DNA of 64,000 nucleotides. Origin: Paracoccaceae bacterium. Its GTDB lineage: Bacteria; Pseudomonadota; Alphaproteobacteria; Rhodobacterales; Rhodobacteraceae. The notes below the pieces were generated by a model. The model was not told where the DNA came from. It did no database searches and saw nothing but the letters and a program-made list of their open reading frames with translations. The stretch covers positions 384,580 through 448,579 of the forward strand of contig JACVZW010000007.1 of assembly GCA_014654775.1 (NCBI GenBank), read 5' to 3'. This document shows positions 8,981 to 17,680 of the stretch, one piece after another (the first letter of the stretch is position 1; the number at the start of each line of letters is the position of its first letter). A program made the position numbers and the translations under genes.

Positions 8981-9775
8981 TCATCGGAGGCCGCGCAGGA
9001 AATGCCTTAACACCCGTTCCAGTTTTGCCGCACCCAAGGGGGCCATGGCCTTGGTGTGTTCGTGGCTGATCTTTTCGTCCGACAGGCCTGCGGCCATGTT
9101 GGTGATGGTGGAGATGGCGGCGACCTTCAGCCCGAGGAAGCGGGCGAGGATGACTTCGGGCACCGTGGACATGCCGACGGCATCGCCGCCAAGGATGCGG
9201 ATGGCGCGGATTTCGGCGGGGGTCTCGAACGAGGGGCCGGAATACCAGGCGTAGACGCCTTCGGGGAGGGGGACGTTCTCGGCCTTGGCGCTGGCTTGCA
9301 GGGCGGCGCGGAGGGTGGGGTCGTGTGCGTCTCCCATCGGGACGAAGCGGGCGTCGGTGGGTTCGCCGATCAGCGGGTTGAGGCCGGAGAAGTTGATGTG
9401 GTCGGAGAGCAGCATCAGGTCGCCGGGGCGGATGTCGGGGCGGAGGGAGCCTGCGGCATTGGTGGCGATGAGGCTGTCCGCACCCAAGGCCTTCAGCAGG
9501 TCGAGCGCGGGGCGCATCGCGGCGGGGTTGCCCTTTTCGTAATAGTGTTCGCGCGCGCCGAAGACGGCGACGCGCACCCCTTCCAGATCGCCGATCACGA
9601 GGTTGGGGTTGTGCCCCGACACGCCCGCATGGGGAAAGCCCGGCAGATCGGCGTAAGGGATCGCCACCCCGTCGACCGCCCCCGCCAGATGGCCAAGGCC
9701 AGAGCCGAGGATCAGGCCCAACCGGACCGGGGCCGCGCCCGCGCGCGCGCGGACGAGGGAGAGGGTGTCGGTCAC
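8981..9775 (-). CDS. punA: Purine-nucleoside phosphorylase (PunA type)
   Basis: A 264-residue phosphorylase of the trimeric NP-II class. It cleaves inosine, guanosine and their deoxy forms with phosphate to the base and (deoxy)ribose 1-phosphate. Visible motifs are LGLILGSGLGHLA (phosphate-binding Ser), VFGAREHYYEKGNP, SLIATNAAGSL and YSGPSFETPAEIR, then GGDAVGMSTVPEV. It starts with GTG at 9775, one base after the stop of the upstream permease gene, so it is the last cistron of the nucleoside transport operon. This supports a role in breakdown of imported purine nucleosides. Confidence 0.93.
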   Translation of the reverse strand: MTDTLSLVRARAGAAPVRLGLILGSGLGHLAGAVDGVAIPYADLPGFPHAGVSGHNPNLVIGDLEGVRVAVFGAREHYYEKGNPAAMRPALDLLKALGADSLIATNAAGSLRPDIRPGDLMLLSDHINFSGLNPLIGEPTDARFVPMGDAHDPTLRAALQASAKAENVPLPEGVYAWYSGPSFETPAEIRAIRILGGDAVGMSTVPEVILARFLGLKVAAISTITNMAAGLSDEKISHEHTKAMAPLGAAKLERVLRHFLRGLR

Positions 9776-9776
9776 C

Positions 9777-10745
9777 TTAACGTTCCTTCACATAGGGTTC
9801 GCCCCCCGCGCGCGGCGGGATGGCCTTGCCGACAAAGCCCGCCAGCACCAGCACGGTCAGCACATAGGGCAGCGCGTCGAGGAAGGGGACGGGGATCTTC
9901 ACCTGTACCACGGCCTGCACCACGTCGGGGCGCAGGGCGAGCGCTTGGAAGAAGCCGAACAGGAGGCAGGCCCAAAGCGCCGCCACCGGCCGCCATTTGG
10001 CGAAGATCAGCGCGGCCAGCGCGATATAGCCGCGCCCTGCCGTCATCTCGCGCCCGAAGCCTGCTTGCAGGGCGGTGGCCATATAGGCCCCGGCCAGACC
10101 GCAGAGGATGCCGGTGATGGCGACGGCGGCAAAGCGCAGGCCCACGACGGATATCCCCGCCGTATCCACCGCCGCCGGGTTTTCGCCCACCGCGCGCAGG
10201 CGCAGGCCAAATCGGGTGCGGAAGAGGATCCACCATGTCAGCGGCACGGTCAGGACAGCGATGTAGACCAGCAGCGAATGGCCTGAGATCACCTCGTAAT
10301 AGAGCGGGCCGAGGATGGGGACACCCTGCAATTCCTCGGCAAAGGGAAGGGTGATGGGGTTGAAGCGGGCCTCGCCCTCCAAGGGCGGGGTGCGGCCGCC
10401 TTGGCCGAAGAGGCGTTGCGCGACAAGGACCGTGATGCCGGAGGCCACGAAATTGAGCGCGACGCCGGAAATCAGTTGATTGCCGCGGAAGGTGATGGAG
10501 GCGACGCCGTGGATGCCCGCCATCAGCATGGAGGCAAGGATGCCCGCCATCAGCCCCGCCCAGACCGACCCCGTCAGGAAGGCGACGGAGGCCGAAGACA
10601 TGGCCGCCATCAACATCTTGCCTTCCAGCCCGATGTCGAAGATGCCCGCGCGTTCGGAGTAAAGCCCGGCGAGGCAGGCGAAGAGCAGCGGCGTCGCAAG
10701 GCGGATCGTGGAGTCGAGGATTTGCAGAAGCGTGGCGTAATCCAT
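9777..10745 (-). CDS. BMP-system nucleoside ABC transporter, permease 2 (NupQ-like)
   Basis: A 322-residue inner-membrane permease with about nine helices (TPLLFACLAGLYSERAGIFDIGLEG at the N-terminus, LISGVALNFVASGITVLVAQ in the middle). It belongs to the BPD_transp_2 family and pairs with the upstream permease in systems of the NupNOPQ/RnsABCD type that import purine nucleosides. ATG at 10745 overlaps the previous TGA by one base (TGATG); a GTG one codon earlier is also possible. The gene runs directly into the nucleoside phosphorylase, which supports a nucleoside substrate. Confidence 0.88.
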   Translation of the reverse strand: MDYATLLQILDSTIRLATPLLFACLAGLYSERAGIFDIGLEGKMLMAAMSSASVAFLTGSVWAGLMAGILASMLMAGIHGVASITFRGNQLISGVALNFVASGITVLVAQRLFGQGGRTPPLEGEARFNPITLPFAEELQGVPILGPLYYEVISGHSLLVYIAVLTVPLTWWILFRTRFGLRLRAVGENPAAVDTAGISVVGLRFAAVAITGILCGLAGAYMATALQAGFGREMTAGRGYIALAALIFAKWRPVAALWACLLFGFFQALALRPDVVQAVVQVKIPVPFLDALPYVLTVLVLAGFVGKAIPPRAGGEPYVKER

Positions 10746-11851
10746 CACGCGGCCCCCTTCGCCATGCGTCCCGCGCGGAACAGGTTGAAGATCCAGGTCA
10801 GCAGCATCCGCACCATCATGTCGAGCGCGCCGGTGAAGAGGATGACAAGGCCTTGGACCACCGTCCGCATTTCGATCGGGATCTTGGTCCAGAGGCCAAG
10901 CTCTGCCCCGCCTTGGAAGAGGAAGCCGAAGAGCAGCGCCGCCAGCACCACGCCGACGGGGTGGTTGCGCCCCATCAGCGCCACCGCGATGCCGATGAAG
11001 CCCGCACCCGAGGCGGAGTTGCCCAGCAGGCGTTCCGCCTCACCCATCACGTTGTTGATGGCCATCATTCCGGCCAGACCGCCCGAGATCATCATGGCGA
11101 CCATGATGATCCCGAAGGGCGAGATGCCCGCATAGCGCGCAGCAGGCTCCGATTTGCCATAGGCGCGGATCGCATAGCCCAACCGCGTGCGCCACAAGAG
11201 CGCCCAGACCACCACCGCCATCGCCAGCGCGATGAAGAGCGTGACATTGGCGGGCACGCCGGAGGTGAAGATGAGGTTGAGGCCGGGAATTTCGTTCAGC
11301 GTGGGCAGGTGCGTTGCTTCGGGGAAGTTCGCGGTGGCCGGGTCCATCTGCCCGTCGGGGCGCAGCACATCGACCAGCATGAAGATCAGGAAGGCCGAGG
11401 CGATGTAGTTGAACATGATCGTGGTGATCACGATATGGCTGCCGCGCTTTGCCTGCAGATAGGCCGGAACCGCCGCCCATGCCGCGCCGAAGGCGGCCCC
11501 GGCGAAGGTGGCCCCGATCAGCGCCAGCGACCAATGCGGCCAAGGCAGGAACAGGCAGCAGAGCGCGACACCGAGGCCGCCAAGCTGCGCCTGCCCCTCG
11601 CCGCCGATGTTGAAGAGGCCCGCATGGAAGGCCACGGTCACGGCCAGCCCGGTGAACATGAAGGAGGTCGCGTAGTAAAGCGTGTAGCCCCAGCCATAGG
11701 CGTTCATCACGGACCCTTGGACCATGACGGTGATCGCCTCCCACGGGTCCTGCCCGATGGCGAGGATCACGAGGGCGGCGATGATCGCAGCCAGCAGCAG
11801 CGAGATCAGGGGGACAAGGGCCACATCGGCCCAGCGCGGCAGGCGTTCCAT
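10745..11851 (-). CDS. BMP-system nucleoside ABC transporter, permease 1 (NupP-like)
   Basis: A 368-residue polytopic permease of the BPD_transp_2 family; it is longer than its partner, as is usual for the first permease of these systems. The conserved segment GLFNIGGEGQAQLGGLG lies near residue 80 and is the counterpart of IFDIGLEGKML in the second permease. It would form the translocation channel as a heterodimer. The start overlaps the stop of the ATPase gene by one base (TGATG). Confidence 0.88.
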   Translation of the reverse strand: MERLPRWADVALVPLISLLLAAIIAALVILAIGQDPWEAITVMVQGSVMNAYGWGYTLYYATSFMFTGLAVTVAFHAGLFNIGGEGQAQLGGLGVALCCLFLPWPHWSLALIGATFAGAAFGAAWAAVPAYLQAKRGSHIVITTIMFNYIASAFLIFMLVDVLRPDGQMDPATANFPEATHLPTLNEIPGLNLIFTSGVPANVTLFIALAMAVVVWALLWRTRLGYAIRAYGKSEPAARYAGISPFGIIMVAMMISGGLAGMMAINNVMGEAERLLGNSASGAGFIGIAVALMGRNHPVGVVLAALLFGFLFQGGAELGLWTKIPIEMRTVVQGLVILFTGALDMMVRMLLTWIFNLFRAGRMAKGAA

Positions 11852-13395
11852 CAGGCGGCCTCTCCTGTTCCGGCCATCCCGGCCATCATCAGGCCGAGAT
11901 CGCGTTCATCGGTCGTCTCGGGGTCGCGGAAACCCATGATGCGGCCGTCGAACATCACCGCGATGCGGTCCGACAGGCTGCGGATTTCATCAAGTTCCAC
12001 GCTGACCAGAAGAATCGCCTTGCCCTGATCGCGCAGGGCGACGATCTGCTTGTGGATGAATTCGATGGCCCCGATATCCACGCCCCGCGTGGGCTGGCCC
12101 ACCAGAAGGAGGTCGGGGTTCCGTTCGATTTCCCGCGCAACGACGATCTTTTGCTGATTGCCGCCCGAAAAGCTTTTGGCCGCCAGCGTCGGGATGGGCG
12201 GGCGCACGTCGAAGGTGGCCATCTTGCGTTCGGTATCGGCGCGCAGGGCGTCGTTGTCCATGAAGAGGCTGTTCTTCTGGTATTCCGGCGCGTCGTGATA
12301 GCCGAAGGCCACATTCTCCCACGCGGTGAAATCCATGATCAGGCCAAGCGCCTGCCGATCCTCTGGCACATGGGCGATGCCCGCGGCGCGGCGGCTTCGC
12401 CCATCGGCACCCTTGCCCGAGAGGGGCAGGTCGGCCCCGTTCAGCGTGACCTTGCCCGTAGCGCGCGCGATGCCGCCCAAAGCCTCTAGCAGTTCCGACT
12501 GGCCGTTTCCGGCGACGCCTGCGATGCCGAGAATTTCGCCCGAGCGGATTTCGAAGCTGACGCCTTTCAGGCGTTCCACGCCATGTTCATCGACCACGCG
12601 CAGGTCTTCGACCTTGAGCACGGTGCGGCCCAGAAGGGCGGGCTTCTTTTCCACCTCCAACAGCACCTTGCGGCCCACCATCAGTTCGGCGAGTTGCTCG
12701 GGGCTGGTTTCCGCCGTCTTGACGGTATCGACCATGGTGCCGCGCCGCATGACGCTGACATTGTCGGTCGTTTCCATGATCTCGCGCAGCTTGTGGGTGA
12801 TCAGGATGATGGTCTTGCCCTGATCGCGCAGCCCCTTGAGGATGCGGAAGAGGTGATCGGCCTCGGCCGGGGTCAGCACGCCGGTGGGTTCATCAAGGAT
12901 CAGGATGTCGGCTTGGCGGTAGAGCGCCTTCAGGATCTCTACCCGCTGCTGATGGCCGACGGAGAGATCCTCGATCACCGCGTCGGGATCGACGTCCAGT
13001 TCGTATTCGCGCGACAGGTCTGTCAGCACCTTGCGCGCCTTGGCGAGGGAGCCTGCGAGCAGCGCGCCCTCCTCTGCCCCCAGCACGACGTTTTCGAGGA
13101 CGGTGAAATTCTGCACCAGCTTGAAATGCTGGAAGACCATGCCGATGCCCGCGCGGATGGCGCTTTGGCTGTCGGGGATGGTGGTGGCTTTGCCGTTGAT
13201 GAATATCTCGCCCGAATCGGCGCGGTAGAAACCGTAGAGGATGGACATCAGCGTGGATTTGCCCGCGCCGTTTTCGCCGATGATGCCGTGGATCGTGCCC
13301 TTGGGCACGGCGATGTGGATGTCCTTGTTGGCCTGCACCGGACCGAAGGACTTGGAAATGCCCTTCAGCTCGATGGCGTAACGCGCATCCGCCAT
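11851..13395 (-). CDS. BMP-system nucleoside ABC transporter ATP-binding protein (double ABC, NupO-like)
   Basis: A 514-residue ATPase with two fused ABC domains. The N-terminal one has Walker A GENGAGKST, a degenerate signature LSVGHQQR and Walker B DILILDEPTGVL. The C-terminal one has a degenerate P-loop (GVAGNGQSELLEALGG) and a proper signature FSGGNQQK. This asymmetric double arrangement is shared by the sugar and nucleoside (RbsA-like) importers. It energises the two downstream permeases. A strong hairpin lies in the 110-bp gap between this gene and the binding-protein gene upstream. Confidence 0.92.
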   Translation of the reverse strand: MADARYAIELKGISKSFGPVQANKDIHIAVPKGTIHGIIGENGAGKSTLMSILYGFYRADSGEIFINGKATTIPDSQSAIRAGIGMVFQHFKLVQNFTVLENVVLGAEEGALLAGSLAKARKVLTDLSREYELDVDPDAVIEDLSVGHQQRVEILKALYRQADILILDEPTGVLTPAEADHLFRILKGLRDQGKTIILITHKLREIMETTDNVSVMRRGTMVDTVKTAETSPEQLAELMVGRKVLLEVEKKPALLGRTVLKVEDLRVVDEHGVERLKGVSFEIRSGEILGIAGVAGNGQSELLEALGGIARATGKVTLNGADLPLSGKGADGRSRRAAGIAHVPEDRQALGLIMDFTAWENVAFGYHDAPEYQKNSLFMDNDALRADTERKMATFDVRPPIPTLAAKSFSGGNQQKIVVAREIERNPDLLLVGQPTRGVDIGAIEFIHKQIVALRDQGKAILLVSVELDEIRSLSDRIAVMFDGRIMGFRDPETTDERDLGLMMAGMAGTGEAA

Positions 13396-13454
13396 TTGGT
13401 TCCCCCTGTTCCCTATCCCGTCTTTGGTGCGGGTTCGGCCAGTCTTAGCAAAGA

Positions 13455-13480
13455 TGCCGCGCCAAGGGATTGGCGCGGCA
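13455..13480 (-). terminator. 10-bp perfect hairpin between binding-protein and ATPase genes
   Basis: TGCCGCGCCA and TGGCGCGGCA form a perfect 10-bp stem around a 6-base loop. On the minus strand it lies 26 bases after the stop of the BMP gene and is followed by TCTTTGC, so it lacks a real U-tract. The likely role is partial termination or protection of the 3' end of the binding-protein mRNA, giving an excess of binding protein over membrane components. That role is inferred from position and from other ABC operons. Confidence 0.65.
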
Positions 13481-13505
13481 TGATGTCGTGCGTGCCGTCA
13501 GGCGA

Positions 13506-14501
13506 TCAGAACGTCGCCGCCGGGCAGGTGTTGTCGGACATGTAGTCGTGGACCACCAGTTCGCCCGACTTGATCTTTGCCGCCGCTTCGTCGACAGCAG
13601 CCTGCATTTCCGGGGTCACAAGAGAGGCGTTGTTTTCGTCCATCGCGTAGCCGACGCCGTCATTGGCCAGACCCATGACGTTGATGCCGGGGGTCAGGTT
13701 GGTGCCTTCCTTGAAGGCCTCATAGACCGCGTTGTCGACGCGCTTGAGCATCGAGGTCAGGACCTTGCCGGGATGCATGTAGTTCTGGTTGCTGTCCACG
13801 CCGATCGACAGGATGCCTTCGTCGGCAGCGGCCTGCAGCACGCCCACGCCCGTGCCGCCTGCGGCGGCGTAGATCACGTCAGCGCCTTGCGCCTTTTGGC
13901 CCTTGGCGAGTTCCGCGCCCTTGACCGGGTCGTTCCACGCGGCGGGGGTGGTGCCGGTCATGTTCAGCACGACGGTCGCGTCGGGGTTCACGGCCTTGAC
14001 GCCCTGTGCATAGCCGCAGCCGAATTTGCGGATCAGCGGGATGTCCATGCCGCCGATGAAGCCGACGGTCCCGGTCTTGGAGGCCAGACCCGCCATCATG
14101 CCGACGAGGTAGGAGCCTTCATGTTCGTTGAACACGACCGATTTGACGTTCGGCGCATCCACGACCATGTCGATGATGGCGAATTTGGTGTCCGGGAAAT
14201 CCGGCGCAACCTTGGACAGCGCATCGCCAAAGGCGAAGCCGGTCATGACGACGGGGTTAGAGCCAGCCTCGGCCAGACGGCGCAGCGCCTGTTCGCGCTG
14301 GGCTTCGTCCTGCATCTCCAGTTCCTTGTAGGTGCCGCCGGTTTCCTGCGCCCAGCGCTCGGCCCCGTTGAAGGCGGCTTCGTTGAAGGATTTGTCGAAC
14401 TTGCCGCCAAGGTCGAAGATGATGGCGGGTTCGGCGGTGGCAACACCGGCGGTCAGCGCCAGAGTGGCAGCGGCGCCGAGGAATTGCTTCATGAGGGTCA
14501 T
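13506..14501 (-). CDS. BMP family nucleoside ABC transporter substrate-binding protein
   Basis: A 331-residue exported protein of the BMP/PnrA family (type I periplasmic binding fold). The signal peptide is MTLMKQFLGAAATLALTAGVATA; the mature part opens with EPAIIFDLGGKFDKSFNEAAF, the usual BMP start whose FDLGGKFDKSFN segment contacts the ligand. Later segments are GTVGFIGGMDIPLIRKF and ADVIYAAAGGTGVGV. The start at 14501 has GGGAG about 8 bases upstream; the ORF-track start adds 12 residues ahead of the signal. It is the first gene of the transporter-phosphorylase operon. Confidence 0.93.
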   Translation of the reverse strand: MTLMKQFLGAAATLALTAGVATAEPAIIFDLGGKFDKSFNEAAFNGAERWAQETGGTYKELEMQDEAQREQALRRLAEAGSNPVVMTGFAFGDALSKVAPDFPDTKFAIIDMVVDAPNVKSVVFNEHEGSYLVGMMAGLASKTGTVGFIGGMDIPLIRKFGCGYAQGVKAVNPDATVVLNMTGTTPAAWNDPVKGAELAKGQKAQGADVIYAAAGGTGVGVLQAAADEGILSIGVDSNQNYMHPGKVLTSMLKRVDNAVYEAFKEGTNLTPGINVMGLANDGVGYAMDENNASLVTPEMQAAVDEAAAKIKSGELVVHDYMSDNTCPAATF

Positions 14502-14681
14502 AGGGATCTCCCGGTTGTTATTCTGTAGCCGTCTCACGCGCCACCCATCCCTTTGGCCGGGCAGCCGTTCACCGACAGTTTAGGGCGGATTCGCAACGGA
14601 GGGTCAACACCTCATTGTGAAGCCATGAGACCGATTTGACTTATTGATCAAATGCAGGGCAGGCGACGTAGGGGCAAGCGG

Positions 14682-15098
14682 TCAGGCCAGGGTCCGCAGC
14701 ATCATGACGGCGCCGATGCGGGTGCCATCGGGACGGGCGTAATAGCTCGGGCGGCGGCCGGATTCGGCGAATCCCTGCGCGGCATAGAGCGCGCGGGCGG
14801 GGGCGTTGTCCTCGGCCACCTCTAGGAAGGCGGTGGCCGCCCCGCGCAGGCGGGCCTGATAGAGAAAGCGCGCCAGAAGCTTGCGCCCAAGGCCCCGGCG
14901 GCGGGATTCGGGGGCGACGGCGATGGTCAGAAGTTCCGCCTCGCCTGCCACGGCGCGGCCCAGCAGGAAGGCGGCATCCCCTTCGACCAGCAGAAAGGCA
15001 AGCGGATCGGTCAGGAAGGCCGCGAAGGCGGCCTCGGACCATGGCGGGGGCGTGGTGAAGGCGCGGGCATGCAGCGCGGCGAGATCGGCGGGCGTCAC
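14682..15098 (-). CDS. rimI: Ribosomal-protein-alanine N-acetyltransferase RimI
   Basis: A 138-residue GNAT protein; the acetyl-CoA loop is VAPESRRRGLGRKLLARFL, preceded by AELLTIAV and followed by FLEVAEDNAPARALYAAQGF, which is the usual RimI C-terminal block. RimI acetylates the N-terminal alanine of ribosomal protein S18. It starts with GTG at 15098, overlapping the TGA of tsaB (GTGA); the tsaB-rimI order is common in bacteria. The longer ORF in the track extends antisense-like into tsaB and is rejected. Confidence 0.85.
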   Translation of the reverse strand: MTPADLAALHARAFTTPPPWSEAAFAAFLTDPLAFLLVEGDAAFLLGRAVAGEAELLTIAVAPESRRRGLGRKLLARFLYQARLRGAATAFLEVAEDNAPARALYAAQGFAESGRRPSYYARPDGTRIGAVMMLRTLA

Positions 15099-15742
15099 GG
15101 CAGGATCACGGGCGGCGGATCGGAGGGCGGCGCGGCATCGGCCCCGCGCAGGTAGAAGGGCGCGGGACGCGGCTGGGGCTGGCCCAGCCGCGTGGCGGCG
15201 ATGCGGGCGATGGCATGGTGGAGCGGCAGGGCGGGTGGCAGGGCGCGGCCACCCAGGGCGGCGACGGCAGCCTCGGCCGCGCTGCCAGTAAAGCGGTCTA
15301 GGCCGCATTCATGGGGCAGCGCCGAGAGCGTGGTCAGCCGCGCATCATCTGGGCCATGGTCGAATTCCTGCAGGTAGATTTCGCCGCGTCTGGCATCTTC
15401 GACCACGGCGAGGGGGCGCGGCAGGCCATGAGCCAGCGCCTCGAGTCGCGTCACGCCGATGGCGGGGATGCCCAGCGACAGGGCCAGCCCGCGCGCCGCT
15501 GCCACCGCGATACGGATGCCGGTGAAATTGCCGGGCCCGGTGCCAACGGCCAGCGCCGACAGATCGCGCCAGCCCTGCCCGGTTTGCGCCAGCAGGTCTT
15601 CGCAGAGCGGCAGCAGGCGTTCGGCTTGCCCTTTGTCCATCGGCTCCCATGCCTCGGCCAGGATCCGGTCGCCCGACAGCAAAGCGGCCGCGCAATGCGC
15701 GGCCGATGTGTCGAAGGCCAGAATCAGGGGATCAGGCCGCAA
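15095..15742 (-). CDS. tsaB: tRNA threonylcarbamoyladenosine biosynthesis protein TsaB
   Basis: A 215-residue ASKHA-fold protein that scaffolds TsaD for synthesis of t6A37 in ANN-decoding tRNAs. The N-terminus PLILAFDTSAAHCAAALL and the block VGTGPGNFTGIRIAVAAARGLALS are diagnostic. The only start compatible with the family N-terminus is a TTG at 15742, lying inside the last codons of nfuA (11-bp overlap), which suggests coupled and perhaps low expression. The C-terminus is proline-rich (APPSDPPPVILP). Confidence 0.9.
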   Translation of the reverse strand: MRPDPLILAFDTSAAHCAAALLSGDRILAEAWEPMDKGQAERLLPLCEDLLAQTGQGWRDLSALAVGTGPGNFTGIRIAVAAARGLALSLGIPAIGVTRLEALAHGLPRPLAVVEDARRGEIYLQEFDHGPDDARLTTLSALPHECGLDRFTGSAAEAAVAALGGRALPPALPLHHAIARIAATRLGQPQPRPAPFYLRGADAAPPSDPPPVILP

Positions 15743-16292
15743 CGGGCCGGACCTCCAGCACCTCGGGGATGTAATGCCGCAGCAGGTTCTCGATCCCCAT
15801 CTTGAGCGTCAGGGTCGAAGACGGGCAACCCGCGCAGGCGCCTTGCATGTGCAGATAGACCACGCCCCGGTCAAAGCCGTGGAAGGTGATGTCGCCGCCA
15901 TCCTGCGCCACGGCAGGACGGACGCGGGTGTCGAGCAGTTCCTTGATCTGGCGGACGATGTCGCCATCCTCGCCGGTATGTTCGGCATGGCCGCCGGTGG
16001 CGCCCTCGCCTTCGATCACGGCGGCGCCGGACTGGTAATGTTCCATGATCGCGCCAAGGATCGCGGGTTTGATATGGTCCCACTCGGCCTTTTCAGCCTT
16101 GGTCACGGTGACGAAATCGGTGCCGAAGAAGACGCCCGTCACCCCGCCCGTGGCGAAGATGCGCCGCGCCAGCGGCGATTTCGACGCAGCCTCGGCATTG
16201 GGGAAATCGGCGGTGCCAAGTTCCAGCACGGTCTGGCCGGGCAGGAATTTCAGCGTGGCGGGATTGGGGGTGGATTCGGTCTGGATGAACAT
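15732..16292 (-). CDS. nfuA: NfuA-type iron-sulfur cluster carrier (NifU family)
   Basis: A 186-residue protein with an Nfu N-terminal domain (MFIQTESTPNPATLKFLPGQ, residues 1-90) and a C-terminal NifU-like domain (IVRQIKELLDTRVRPAVAQDGGDI) with the cluster-binding CxxC in GACAGCPSST. It receives a [4Fe-4S] cluster and delivers it to target enzymes; this mitochondrial NFU1-like form is the standard one in alphaproteobacteria. It is the first gene of nfuA-tsaB-rimI and is divergent from the peroxidase gene with 138 bp between. Confidence 0.93.
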   Translation of the reverse strand: MFIQTESTPNPATLKFLPGQTVLELGTADFPNAEAASKSPLARRIFATGGVTGVFFGTDFVTVTKAEKAEWDHIKPAILGAIMEHYQSGAAVIEGEGATGGHAEHTGEDGDIVRQIKELLDTRVRPAVAQDGGDITFHGFDRGVVYLHMQGACAGCPSSTLTLKMGIENLLRHYIPEVLEVRPVAA

Positions 16293-16430
16293 TTCGCCAC
16301 CTCCGAGGGGCTTGTCCGACTATTCCCCTCGGATATGCGCCCTCGGGCGGGGCCTGTCAAGTTTGGAACCGTTCTAAACTTTGCACGGCGTGGCTTTGCG
16401 CGGGCGGGCCGGATGCGGTAGACTCTCGCA

Positions 16431-17456
16431 ATGAGACTCATTTCCGCGCTCTGCACGTCTCTTGTGCTGGCGGCACCCATGGCCCGGGCCGACAGCCTGC
16501 GTGACCATGCGCTGACGCTTTTCTCGCCGCTGCCCGACCGGATCGCGCTGCTGGACGGTCGCCCGGTGACGGAGGCCGAAGTGGTGCTGGGGCGGATGCT
16601 GTACTTCGATCCCCGGCTGGCCGATGACGGGGCCACGGCCTGTGCCGATTGCCATGATCCGGCAACGGGGGGCGACGGGAACCGCCCGACCTCGACGGGC
16701 CATGCCTGGCAGAGCGGGCCGCAGAACGCGCCTACCCTTTTCAACGCCATGCTGAACCGCGCGCGGTTCTGGCAGGGCTGGGACGAGGACCTGCCCAGCG
16801 CCACCCTGCGCGATCCCTTTCGGGCCGAACGGATCGCCACGCCTGACCGGATGGTGGCGGTGCTGGCCTCCATGCCAGGGTATGTGGCGGCCTTCGAGGC
16901 GGCCTTCCCCGGCGAGGCGGACCCGATCCGCCCCGAGACGGCTGCGCGCGCGCTGGCGGCCTATGCGTCCACGCTGCTGACGCCCGCGCCATTCGACGAT
17001 TGGCTGCGGGGCGAGGATGCCGCCCTGTCCGAGGCGGCGCGCGAGGGGCTGGCCCTGTTCATCGACCGGGGCTGCGCGGGCTGCCATCAGGGGGTGAACC
17101 TTGGCGGCGACAGCTATCACCCCGTGCGGGTGGCGCGCGTGCCGGGGACCGAGTCGCTGCCCGAAAGCGGTGCCTGCTTCGCATTGGAAGAGGCGGATGG
17201 GGCGCAATACCTCTATCGCGCCGGAACGCTGCGCAATGTCACCCTGACCGCCCCCTATTTCAGCGAGGGCACCGTCTGGTCGCTGCCCCTTGCGGTGGAG
17301 ATCATGGGGCGGGCGCAGTTGGGTGCCGATCTGACCGAGGCGGAGGCCGACGCGATCACGGCCTTTCTGGCCACGCTGGAGGGGCGCCCGCCGCCGCTGA
17401 TGCTGCCGGTGCTGCCCGCCGAGACCGGGCTGACGCCAAGGCCGCAGGTGCAGTAG
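16431..17456 (+). CDS. Periplasmic di-heme cytochrome c peroxidase
   Basis: A 341-residue exported protein: signal peptide MRLISALCTSLVLAAPMARA, then two c-type haem sites, CADCH (residues 71-75) and CAGCH (215-219). Segments such as EVVLGRMLYFDPRLADDGATAC, QNAPTLFNAML and GTLRNVTLTAPYF match the CCP/MauG superfamily. It would reduce H2O2 in the periplasm with electrons from a small cytochrome or cupredoxin. Sequence does not separate a true peroxidase from a MauG-like modifier, but no amine dehydrogenase genes are nearby, which favours the peroxidase. Only the first base run between this gene and nfuA can hold both promoters. Confidence 0.88.
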   Translation: MRLISALCTSLVLAAPMARADSLRDHALTLFSPLPDRIALLDGRPVTEAEVVLGRMLYFDPRLADDGATACADCHDPATGGDGNRPTSTGHAWQSGPQNAPTLFNAMLNRARFWQGWDEDLPSATLRDPFRAERIATPDRMVAVLASMPGYVAAFEAAFPGEADPIRPETAARALAAYASTLLTPAPFDDWLRGEDAALSEAAREGLALFIDRGCAGCHQGVNLGGDSYHPVRVARVPGTESLPESGACFALEEADGAQYLYRAGTLRNVTLTAPYFSEGTVWSLPLAVEIMGRAQLGADLTEAEADAITAFLATLEGRPPPLMLPVLPAETGLTPRPQVQ

Positions 17457-17462
17457 AGGGGC

Positions 17463-17588
17463 CTAAGGCTCCCAATAGGCATACATCTGGGCGAGGGCCG
17501 CGCGGCAGCGCAGCGGATCGGTGGCGCGGCGCATCAACAAGCGCAGGGGGGCGGGCAGGATCAGGGAATAGGGGCGGCGATGGCGCAT
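17463..17588 (-). CDS. Small basic protein, 41 residues, unknown function
   Basis: This ORF is too short for the track on its own. It begins MRHRRPYSLILPAPLRLL and ends AQMYAYWEP. A strong ribosome binding site, AAGGAG, lies 7 bases upstream of the ATG at 17588; an alternative ATG two codons earlier would be too close to it. The product is rich in Arg and Leu and could associate with the membrane. It converges on the peroxidase gene, 6 bp from its stop. I do not recognise a family. Confidence 0.5.
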   Translation of the reverse strand: MRHRRPYSLILPAPLRLLMRRATDPLRCRAALAQMYAYWEP

Positions 17589-17680
17589 CGGCATGCTCCT
17601 TCCAGTCATCCTCCCTGTATGGATGATGCCGCAGTGCAGCACGTCCGTCACCGATTCTTGCCGCAGCGCGGCAGGCGGGG

